A stretch of 5,219 nt of DNA, from assembly GCA_031283835.1 (NCBI GenBank), contig JAITBA010000171.1, forward strand, positions 1 through 5,219, read 5' to 3'. This document shows, piece by piece, positions 1 through 5,146 of this stretch. This DNA is from Oscillospiraceae bacterium (lineage in GTDB: Bacteria > Bacillota > Clostridia > Oscillospirales > Acutalibacteraceae). The translations under genes and the position numbers were made by a program. Each line of letters starts with the position of its first letter. The first letter of the stretch is position 1. The notes under the pieces are model-generated. The model had not been told where the DNA came from, did not search any database, and saw only the letters and a program-made list of their open reading frames with translations.

Positions 1-3
1 CCG

Positions 4-732
4 CTACACGTTTTTGTTTAACCAGGCCGCGCACTGTGCCACCTCGTCAAACACGCTGCTGGCATCGTTGCCCTCGTGCTCCAGCACCAGCCAGCCCAGG
101 CCCATGCCCTTGGCGGCGCGCACAACGGTGGGCAGATCCACTTCGCCCTGGCCCAGCACGCGAGCGCTGCCGTCCAGCAGGGCGTCTTTGATGTGCAGCG
201 CGCAGATTTGCGCCTTGTGCGCCATCAAAAAGGGGTAATTATCCACCCCCGCAACGGCGCTCCAGCAGGTGTCGATTTGCAGCGCGCACGCGCCAAAAAA
301 CTGGTCGATGGCCAGCGTGCCGTCCTCAAAGGGCTTGAATTCGCTGCTGTGGTTGTGATAATAAATCGTGATTCCCTGGGGCTTTGCGGCCTGGTAGGCG
401 GCCTTGAGCACCGCGCAGCTGGCGACGGTTTCGTTTGGGGTGCCGTGAGGCGCGCCGCCAACACCAATTTTATCCATGCCCAACGTTTTGCAAAAGGCGA
501 TGGTGGCGGGCAGCTTCTCGGGTCGCAGCTCGTCTAGCCCCACGTGTGTGCCGGTGGCCACAAGCCCCGCATCGTCCAGGGCCTTGCGCAGTTCTTTGGC
601 GCCCAAACCATGATACCCCGCGAACTCCACGCCGTCAAAGCCCAGCGCCTTGAGCCTGGGGAACAGCGCAAGAAAATCCGCGGCGGTTTCGCTCAGCGCC
701 CGCAGAGAATACAATTGAATCGAAAATTGCAT
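4..732 (-). CDS. Sugar phosphate isomerase/epimerase (AP-endonuclease-2-like TIM barrel)
   Basis: This 242-residue cytoplasmic protein belongs to the xylose isomerase-like / AP endonuclease 2 TIM-barrel superfamily, whose members isomerise or epimerise sugars, keto-sugars or inositol derivatives using a divalent metal. The barrel runs from strand 1 (MQFSIQLYSLR, residues 1-11) through GFDGVEFAGY (31-40). The expected metal-site motifs follow in order: YYHNHSSEF (124-132, Glu131), IDTCW (153-157, Asp154), LHIKD (179-183, His180), GQGEVDL (194-200) and LVLEHEG (215-221, Glu218 or Glu220). Its length is at the short end for the family but it looks complete. The ATG is preceded by AAAGGAG with 5 nt spacing, and the stop is TAG. 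It lies 180 nt downstream of the Gfo/Idh oxidoreductase on the same strand, a common partner in sugar and inositol catabolism loci, and no promoter is obvious in the gap. The family call is strong; the substrate is unknown. Confidence 0.9.
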   Translation of the reverse strand: MQFSIQLYSLRALSETAADFLALFPRLKALGFDGVEFAGYHGLGAKELRKALDDAGLVATGTHVGLDELRPEKLPATIAFCKTLGMDKIGVGGAPHGTPNETVASCAVLKAAYQAAKPQGITIYYHNHSSEFKPFEDGTLAIDQFFGACALQIDTCWSAVAGVDNYPFLMAHKAQICALHIKDALLDGSARVLGQGEVDLPTVVRAAKGMGLGWLVLEHEGNDASSVFDEVAQCAAWLNKNV

Positions 733-790
733 GGCGGCTCCTTTGTCTAAAGTGATTGCGCCCCAAACAAAACCTCGGCGCCGATTTGCG

Positions 791-861
791 CGCGTCTTTT
801 GCTGCCCGGCAAGGCGAAGAACGGGGCGATATTTGTTTGCGTCGGCAGCAAAAGCGACGCG
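791..861 (-). repeat. Long inverted repeat between two operon genes (RNA stem-loop)
   Basis: CTTTTGCTGCC (796-806) is exactly complementary to GGCAGCAAAAG (844-854). The helix continues with CGCGT (791-795) against ACGCG (857-861) after a 2-nt bulge at 855-856, and the loop is 37 nt. There is no T-run after it on either strand, so it does not look like an intrinsic terminator. In the transcript it would sit between the oxidoreductase stop and the isomerase ribosome binding site. A role in protecting the upstream message or adjusting the ratio of the two products is an inference. Confidence 0.6.
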
Positions 862-912
862 GCGGCGGGCTGTTTATCTGCCGATATCGTTGCCAAAATT
901 TTTATCGCACCG

Positions 913-1998
913 CTAGTGCAGATACACCGGTTGGCCCGTGGCGGCGCTTTTATAAATCGCTTCGAGAATCTGCGTGACGACAATGGCTTGCTCCGGCTTG
1001 GTGGGCACTTCGGTGTCTTCGAGGATGGCTTTGTAGAACGCGCGGGCTTCCAGCTCGGCGGGTTCGCTGCCGGCACCCTCAAAAAAGGCCACGCCGCCGG
1101 CTTCAAGGTTCGGTTTTTCGATGCATTGGCGGCCATTGCGCACATAGTTGACCTTCAGCTCGCCGTAGCTATCGGCACCGGCTTTGTCGCCCGCCACCAG
1201 GCAGCAAGCCTCGAGGGGGTTGGCAATGTTGAGCGCCCAGGCGGATTTTAGCAGAATCGTTGCGCCGTTTTCCATCACAACAAAGCCGAACGCGCTGTCT
1301 TCTGTAGTAAATTCTTTGGGGTCCCAGTCGCCCCAGGCATTGGCGACGCGGGTTTGGCCGGCAAATTTTTTGTAGCTGGTGCCCACCACCAGTTTGGGCT
1401 TGTAGTTGTTCATAACCCACAGCGTCAGGTCTAGCGAGTGCGTGCCGATATCAATCAGCGGGCCGCCGCCCTGCTCATATTCGTTGAGGAACACGCCCCA
1501 GGTGGGCACGGCGCGGCGGCGCAGGGCCATGGCCTCGCCAAAATAAATATCGCCAAAATCGCCGTTGTCCGACATTTCTTTCATATAGAGCGACGCGGCG
1601 TTCCAGCGGTTTTGGTAGCCGATGGTGAGTTTTTTGCCCGTGCGCTGTGCTGCGTCGAGCATCTTTTTGGCCTCGGCGTAGTTGATGGCCATGGGCTTTT
1701 CGCACATCACGTGCTTGCCGGCCTCCAGGGCATCCACGGTGATGAAGCTGTGGCTGCGGTTGGGGGTGCACACGTGCACCACGTCAATGCTGCCGTCCGC
1801 CAGCAATTCCTTATAATCCGTATAGACCTTCGCGTCTGCCGTGCCAAATTTTTTGGCCGCTTCCTCGGCTTTTTCCTCGATGATATCGCAAAACGCGACC
1901 ACCTCGAGTTCTTTGAGCTTTGCCAGGTTGGGCATATGTTTTCCGTTTGCGATGCCGCCGCAGCCAATGATACCGACCTTCAGAAGTGCTTCCGCCAT
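913..1998 (-). CDS. Gfo/Idh/MocA-family NAD(P)-dependent oxidoreductase
   Basis: This 361-residue protein is a full-length member of the glucose-fructose oxidoreductase / inositol dehydrogenase / MocA family, which oxidises or reduces sugars, polyols and inositols in the cytoplasm using NAD(P). The N-terminal Rossmann fold shows GIIGCGGIA (residues 9-17) and an acidic end of strand 2 (CDIIEEK, 37-43). It is followed by VCTPNRSH (76-83) and the hallmark HVMCEKPMA (96-104), whose Lys101 is the usual catalytic lysine. The C-terminal sheet domain contains GGGPLIDIGTHSLDL (177-191), with the Asp183 and His187 pair found at the active site in inositol dehydrogenases. The ATG follows GAGGAGG at 8 nt spacing, and the stop is TAG. 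It is the first gene of a minus-strand pair with the TIM-barrel isomerase and is divergent from the GPH symporter gene. The exact substrate cannot be decided from sequence. Confidence 0.95.
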   Translation of the reverse strand: MAEALLKVGIIGCGGIANGKHMPNLAKLKELEVVAFCDIIEEKAEEAAKKFGTADAKVYTDYKELLADGSIDVVHVCTPNRSHSFITVDALEAGKHVMCEKPMAINYAEAKKMLDAAQRTGKKLTIGYQNRWNAASLYMKEMSDNGDFGDIYFGEAMALRRRAVPTWGVFLNEYEQGGGPLIDIGTHSLDLTLWVMNNYKPKLVVGTSYKKFAGQTRVANAWGDWDPKEFTTEDSAFGFVVMENGATILLKSAWALNIANPLEACCLVAGDKAGADSYGELKVNYVRNGRQCIEKPNLEAGGVAFFEGAGSEPAELEARAFYKAILEDTEVPTKPEQAIVVTQILEAIYKSAATGQPVYLH

Positions 1999-2194
1999 TG
2001 GATGTTCCTCCTCATTTTTTTAAGATGATCGCATGCGCCGGGGCCTGTAGACACTACGGAATTTGAGCGGTTTTTGCGGCAGCTATAAGATTTTTTTTTG
2101 CAGGCATATTGCCACGCCAAAAAAAAATTGCAAGGCCTAGCGCGAAACCCGCCAAAAATGAGCAGTTCCCATCATATCTGCAAGCTCTAACCCA

Positions 2195-2222
2195 ATTATA
2201 TACTTTTTGTAAAAAAAAGCAA
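2195..2222 (-). promoter_or_regulatory. Candidate promoter for the oxidoreductase-isomerase pair
   Basis: Read on the minus strand, TTGCTT (2222-2217) is followed after 16 nt by a perfect TATAAT (2200-2195). Transcription would start near 2188, giving the oxidoreductase message an unusually long leader of about 190 nt. No better promoter was seen closer to the gene. The -35 box overlaps the AAGGCCTT palindrome, a possible operator position. Confidence 0.55.
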
Positions 2223-2254
2223 GGCCTTTTGTCAAAAAATTAAGATGATTTTTC

Positions 2255-2283
2255 TTGCAATTTGTGCCGAAGTCTGGTATGAT
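2255..2283 (+). promoter_or_regulatory. Vegetative promoter for the GPH symporter gene
   Basis: TTGCAA (2255-2260) and TATGAT (2278-2283) are separated by exactly 17 nt, and TGG just before the -10 box makes it an extended -10 element. The expected start near 2290 leaves a leader of about 40 nt. TTAAGATGAT (2240-2249) lies immediately upstream of the -35 box. Confidence 0.8.
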
Positions 2284-2313
2284 AGTAGGAAGGCAACATA
2301 AAAACACAACAAA

Positions 2314-2320
2314 AAGGGGG
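2314..2320 (+). promoter_or_regulatory. Ribosome binding site that decides the symporter start
   Basis: AAGGGGG ends at 2320. It is only 2 nt from the ATG at 2323 but 8 nt from the ATG at 2329. The second distance is normal for a Shine-Dalgarno site, so 2329 is the preferred start. Confidence 0.7.
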
Positions 2321-2328
2321 ACATGCGC

Positions 2329-3861
2329 ATGGCGGAGGAAGCAATAGTAGAAACGCAGACGGCGGCGCCCGCACCACAGGGGCGGCGCAGCGTAGACTTA
2401 AAGGAGACCGTTGGCTTCGTGCTGTTTGATGTGGCGGCCAGCATCAACATCCAAAAAGGCGACAACGAGTTTGCTGACCGCATTTTAAACGTCGATAGAG
2501 GATTGCAGGCTGTCATGGGCACCGTGGTGCAAATTTGGGATGTGATCAACGACGTGTTTTTGGCCTCGCTGGTAGACAAAACCCGCACGCGTTTTGGCAA
2601 ATTCCGGCCCTACCTCATCGCCTACCCGGCCTACGGCATCCCCATGTCTACGCTTCTTTATCTGCTGCCGTTTTTCTTTTGGGGCTCCAGCAGCACCTTT
2701 TTGCCCAAATTCATTGCTTTTTTGCTGGTTAAAATATTCAACAACCTCACGGGCTCGCTCTCGGGCATTTGCCGCACGGGGATGATTGCCAATATCACCG
2801 CCGACACGAAGGAGCGGCTGCTACTAATTACAAAGGCGCAATTTTTTAGCATGTTTGGCGAAGAGCTGCCGCAGCAGATTTTTATGCTGCTGCGCGACGT
2901 GATTTCGCGCTCCAACAAAATGCCCCCGGCCGAAATCGACCTGCAATTGCGCAAGCTCTACCTGATTTTTGGTGTGGGCACCGTGGTGCTTTCCGGCATG
3001 CTGTCGTTATATTTTGCCATTATATCCAAGGAGCGGGTGTTTGGCAGCGATCAAACCGGCGAAAAGCCGCCCACCCTGCGCGAAACCCTGCGGGGCCTGC
3101 GCGCCAACCGCCCGCTATACATGCTCATGCTGGCCGAAATTCTGGGTGGTTTTGGCATCAAAGACCAAATGAATACCTACATCACGTCCATCCTCAATTT
3201 TGCCAACTTCCGTCTTGTCAGCGGCATTCCCGGTTCGCCCATCAGCTACCTCAGCTACGCCTATGTGCCCAAGCTGCGCGAGAAATTTTCGACCAAAGCC
3301 CTGTGGATCCTCAGCGATTATGTGAACACGCCCCTCTATATCGCACTGTTCTTTTTTGGCATCACCCGCGTAAAAAACGAAAACAAGATTTCGAACGGCA
3401 TCACCCGGCGCTTCATGGATTTGGTGCCCATGCTCATTGCCTTCGGCACGCAAAACACCATCGATATGGCTTTTTATGGTAGCCGAAAGGTCATCCCGGA
3501 GGAAATCCGGAATGAGTGCATCGACTATGGCGAGTGGAAAAACGGTTTCCGCTCCGAGGGCATTGTGGGCGTAATGCGCAGCCTGCCCAAAAAATTCACC
3601 GATACCTTTGGAAAAGTCGCCACCGACCTGCTACTCAAGGCCATGCACTTCAAAACCGGCGCGGATTACAGAAACCAATCCGCAAAAACCCAGATGGGCG
3701 TGTTTGCTTTGGCCACCATTATCCCCTGTGTTACGGCCCTGTTGTCGCTTGTCCCCAAGCTGTTTTTTAATATTGACCAAAAAACCCGCGAGCAAATGTA
3801 TGCGGAACTGGCCGAGCGCCGCGCCCTTACTCTGGCGGCCGAAACAGAAAAAAACGTCTGA
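2329..3861 (+). CDS. GPH-family (MelB-like) sugar:cation symporter homologue, divergent
   Basis: This 510-residue polytopic membrane protein belongs to the glycoside-pentoside-hexuronide:cation symporter branch of the major facilitator superfamily, which imports sugars or glycosides with H+, Na+ or Li+. Hallmarks (residues counted from the 2329 ATG) are IWDVIND (69-75), carrying the Asp71/Asp75 pair that matches the MelB cation-site aspartates, then the DKTRTRFGKFRPY loop (83-95), and late in the protein DYGEWKNGFRSEGI (399-412). Hydrophobic segments recur throughout, for example near 107-118, 212-232 and 457-474, and the tail has the family-typical ELAERRAL (493-500). Two features are odd. 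The first helix region is short and followed by the polar stretch KGDNEFADR (43-51), and the helix IV segment lacks the sugar-binding Asp seen in MelB. An ATG at 2323 would add two residues but sits too close to the ribosome binding site. The neighbouring oxidoreductase and isomerase suggest a sugar or polyol substrate. Confidence 0.88.
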   Translation: MAEEAIVETQTAAPAPQGRRSVDLKETVGFVLFDVAASINIQKGDNEFADRILNVDRGLQAVMGTVVQIWDVINDVFLASLVDKTRTRFGKFRPYLIAYPAYGIPMSTLLYLLPFFFWGSSSTFLPKFIAFLLVKIFNNLTGSLSGICRTGMIANITADTKERLLLITKAQFFSMFGEELPQQIFMLLRDVISRSNKMPPAEIDLQLRKLYLIFGVGTVVLSGMLSLYFAIISKERVFGSDQTGEKPPTLRETLRGLRANRPLYMLMLAEILGGFGIKDQMNTYITSILNFANFRLVSGIPGSPISYLSYAYVPKLREKFSTKALWILSDYVNTPLYIALFFFGITRVKNENKISNGITRRFMDLVPMLIAFGTQNTIDMAFYGSRKVIPEEIRNECIDYGEWKNGFRSEGIVGVMRSLPKKFTDTFGKVATDLLLKAMHFKTGADYRNQSAKTQMGVFALATIIPCVTALLSLVPKLFFNIDQKTREQMYAELAERRALTLAAETEKNV

Positions 3862-3907
3862 TGACGTTATAATATATATCCGCGAAGCGCACAAAGTCCT
3901 TTTTCTC

Positions 3908-4570
3908 TTATGAGAAAGAACCGCACGTGCAGGCGTCCTCCGCCGCCAACAGATAGCGCCCGCAGGCGGGGCAGCGACGCAGCAGCGCGCGGGTGCGCAC
4001 CATTTCGGCCACAAAGGCCTTGAGCATCTGTGAGATGGAAGGATATTCCCGCGCCATGCTCAACTCAAAGGGGTAGCGCGCGCTGTTGGCATCCTCCAGC
4101 AGCGCGCGGAACAGGTCGCTGCGCTGGGCAAAGGGTGCGGCCTTGTGGGCTTTGAGGATTGCGCCCCAGCGGGCGGCCATGTTTTCGGTGGGGACGGTGC
4201 CAACCACGGCGGTTTCGAGCGACACGCGCTCGGTGAAGCTGGCCAGACGGCTCAGGTCAAACATCTCGTGGGCAAAAGAATAGGCGGCCAGGCGCACAAT
4301 CGGGTCAAAGCCGCGCTCTTCTTTGCACACCAGCACATGGTCAATCATTTCGCGCAGTTGCGCCCCGTTGCCGCGGGCCAATTCCGTCCGCAACACATGT
4401 TCCTGCTCCGGCGTTTGCGTCAGTTCGTCAAATTCGTCATTCAAAAACGCCAGCACCAAAGCCGCCGGGCAGCGCAAATGCAAATACCACCCCGGCGTGT
4501 CGTCCTGGGTTTCTTGCAGCAGCACTGTGCACGCCTCGCTCCCCGCCGCCTGAAAAGTTTCTGCAACCAT
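3908..4570 (-). CDS. Uncharacterised protein with C-terminal zinc-ribbon-like CxxC-CxC tail
   Basis: I do not recognise this 220-residue soluble protein. It has no signal peptide or membrane helix. The middle (about 55-195) looks mostly helical and charged. The last 21 residues carry CPACGRYLL (200-208) and CTCGSF (214-219): four cysteines at 200, 203, 214 and 216 spaced CxxC-x10-CxC, a plausible zinc-ribbon site. A CxxCGRYF-like tail occurs in several poorly characterised Firmicute families, but I cannot assign one. The reading frame stays open upstream to 4867. However, a TTGACA-17-TATGAT promoter at 4613-4641 would start transcription near 4606, so starts beyond that are excluded. The ATG at 4570 has GAAGGA about 12 nt upstream; the ATG at 4603 has no leader or ribosome site. 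It is convergent with the symporter gene (46 nt between stops) and divergent from the 58-residue gene. A regulatory or nucleic-acid-binding role is possible but unproven. Confidence 0.8.
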   Translation of the reverse strand: MVAETFQAAGSEACTVLLQETQDDTPGWYLHLRCPAALVLAFLNDEFDELTQTPEQEHVLRTELARGNGAQLREMIDHVLVCKEERGFDPIVRLAAYSFAHEMFDLSRLASFTERVSLETAVVGTVPTENMAARWGAILKAHKAAPFAQRSDLFRALLEDANSARYPFELSMAREYPSISQMLKAFVAEMVRTRALLRRCPACGRYLLAAEDACTCGSFS

Positions 4571-4612
4571 GCAACCTACCAATCCTTCACATTTTGTAAT
4601 CATCTTGCAACT

Positions 4613-4641
4613 ATCATACCTGATTTGGAGAAGGTTGTCAA
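4613..4641 (-). promoter_or_regulatory. Near-consensus promoter for the zinc-ribbon protein gene
   Basis: On the minus strand a perfect TTGACA (4641-4636) is followed after 17 nt by TATGAT (4618-4613). The predicted start is about 4606, which gives a 35-nt leader to the ATG at 4570. The motif AAGATGAT (4606-4599) lies right at the predicted start site, a position where a bound protein would block transcription. Confidence 0.85.
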
Positions 4642-4660
4642 GGAAAAGCGAAAATATTAC

Positions 4661-4689
4661 TTGACTTTTTTCGTGCATTTGATTATAAT
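4661..4689 (+). promoter_or_regulatory. Strong promoter for the 58-residue small protein gene
   Basis: TTGACT (4661-4666) and a perfect TATAAT (4684-4689) are separated by 17 nt. The predicted start near 4696 leaves a leader of roughly 30 nt. Its -35 box lies 19 nt from the -35 box of the divergent gene, and the two form a short inverted repeat, GTCAAG (4637-4642) and CTTGAC (4660-4665). One protein bound between them could control both directions. Confidence 0.87.
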
Positions 4690-4724
4690 AGAACCAATCC
4701 AATTGCAGGAAGGAGGGTGTTTTT

Positions 4725-4901
4725 GTGGAAGTGATCCTCGGAATTATCTCTGACGTGATGAACATCATGTTTGGCATCCCAGAAAGCAGTAACGACCTGG
4801 TGATTGGCGCGCTGCGGCAGGTCTGGGAATTTTTTGCCAATTTGGGCGACATGGCCAGCGTGTTCATCGATTTGATCGGCAGCGCGAGCAGTGCGCTCTA
4901 A
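4725..4901 (+). CDS. Small acidic amphipathic protein, 58 residues, GTG start
   Basis: This small gene starts with GTG and ends with TAA. Support comes from the full signal set: a TTGACT-17-TATAAT promoter, AAGGAGG (4710-4716) 8 nt before the GTG, and an intrinsic terminator starting 26 nt after the stop. The protein begins MEVILGIISDVMNIMFGIPE and continues through VWEFFANLGDMASVFIDLIG (34-53) to the end SASSAL. It has seven acidic residues, one arginine and no lysine or cysteine. Hydrophobic residues are spaced as in amphipathic helices, with a likely break at PESSN (19-23). There is no clear signal peptide, and no uninterrupted hydrophobic stretch long enough for a classical membrane span. 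I do not recognise a family. In general style it resembles small acidic membrane-active or surface peptides, but that is only an analogy. It is transcribed alone and divergently from the zinc-ribbon protein gene. Confidence 0.82.
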   Translation: MEVILGIISDVMNIMFGIPESSNDLVIGALRQVWEFFANLGDMASVFIDLIGSASSAL

Positions 4902-4927
4902 CCCACCGGCAAGCCAAAATCCAAATG

Positions 4928-4958
4928 CCGCCGCCCAAAAACGGGGCGGTGGTTTTTT
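4928..4958 (+). terminator. Intrinsic terminator after the small protein gene
   Basis: CCGCCGCCC (4928-4936) pairs with GGGCGGTGG (4944-4952), 9 bp with one G-U pair and a 7-nt A-rich loop, directly followed by six T (4953-4958) and GTTT. On the opposite strand no T-run follows the stem, so it acts in the plus direction only. It isolates the small gene from the one starting at 5147. Confidence 0.93.
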
Positions 4959-4970
4959 GTTTGCGCAAAC
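4959..4970. repeat. Perfect 12-bp palindrome
   Basis: GTTTGCGCAAAC is a perfect palindrome that directly abuts the T-run of the terminator. It could be an operator-type protein binding site, but it lies more than 100 bp upstream of the next promoter candidate. It may also be incidental. Confidence 0.5.
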
Positions 4971-4971
4971 C

Positions 4972-5001
4972 AAAGACGAAAAGGTGCAAAAGACGAAAAG
5001 G
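4972..5001 (+). repeat. Short tandem direct repeat
   Basis: AAAGACGAAAAGG occurs twice, at 4972-4984 and 4989-5001, offset by 17 nt. It lies in the noncoding A-rich stretch between the terminator and the next promoter. The function is unknown; it may be a minor slippage duplication. Confidence 0.6.
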
Positions 5002-5076
5002 CGAAAATCCGCCGCAAAAACCCTCGAATGCTATTCATCTTAATCGGCTATAGTCGTTAATCTGTTCTTTTTGCAA

Positions 5077-5105
5077 CAGACTTTTGCGACACCCCATGGT
5101 ATACT
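5077..5105 (+). promoter_or_regulatory. Extended -10 promoter candidate for the right-edge gene
   Basis: TATACT (5100-5105) is preceded by TGG, giving an extended -10 element. At 17 nt upstream the -35 position (CAGACT, 5077-5082) is a poor match. TTTTGCAAC (5069-5077) and TTTTGCGAC (5082-5090) are near-identical and flank or overlap the -35 region, a possible activator or repressor site. The predicted start near 5112 leaves a leader of about 35 nt. Confidence 0.55.
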
Positions 5106-5146
5106 TTTTGAAAGTCATAGAAAATACACAAATGAGGTGAAGTGAT

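Larger units (their letters stand above)
1999..2328. other. A/T-tract-rich divergent regulatory region
   Basis: This 330-nt stretch separates the oxidoreductase and symporter genes and holds no convincing gene. It contains one promoter candidate for each direction. Other elements are a nine-T run (2091-2099) and a nine-A run (2119-2127) around a small GGCA/TGCC hairpin (2103-2113), two copies of GCAAGGCCT (2130-2138 and 2219-2227), the palindromes AAGGCCTT (2221-2228) and CGCATGCG (2030-2037), and two copies of TTAAGATGAT (2020-2029 and 2240-2249). Phased A/T tracts suggest curved DNA, and the repeats are candidate regulator sites. No regulator gene is present in the window to pair with them. 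Confidence 0.6.

Noticed and set aside
76..537. 153-codon plus-strand reading frame antisense to the isomerase gene
   Set aside because: It is a mirror frame of a gene with clear metal-site motifs, with no promoter or ribosome site in front.
747..1145. 132-codon minus-strand reading frame running from inside the oxidoreductase gene through the gap
   Set aside because: Most of it overlaps the well-supported oxidoreductase in another frame. The product is Ala/Pro/Arg/Ser-rich shadow sequence, and no ribosome site was seen.
1438..2028. 196-codon plus-strand reading frame antisense to the oxidoreductase gene
   Set aside because: It is antisense to a strongly supported gene, its His/Ala-rich product matches nothing I recognise, and it is a typical mirror frame of GC-rich coding DNA.
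2091..2127. T9/A9 dyad as a bidirectional intrinsic terminator
   Set aside because: The T-run precedes the small stem on both strands instead of following it, so the geometry does not fit.
2230..2235. TTGACA on the minus strand as the -35 box of the oxidoreductase promoter
   Set aside because: It lies 29 nt from TATAAT (2195-2200), and the sequence at a 17-nt distance is a poor -10 box.
3902..3917. TTTCTC-TTAT-GAGAAA hairpin between the convergent genes as a terminator
   Set aside because: The stem is six mostly A/T pairs, overlaps the end of the zinc-ribbon gene and has no proper T-run on the plus strand. It is too weak to call.
4145..4753. 202-codon plus-strand reading frame antisense to the zinc-ribbon gene and entering the small-gene region
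   Set aside because: It crosses both divergent promoters and overlaps the small gene in another frame, which is incompatible with the regulatory signals there.
4571..4867. N-terminal extension of the zinc-ribbon protein, with starts as far up as 4867
   Set aside because: The extension lies upstream of its own near-perfect promoter (4613-4641) and covers, on the opposite strand, the small protein gene and its promoter. The start at 4570 has a leader and a ribosome site.
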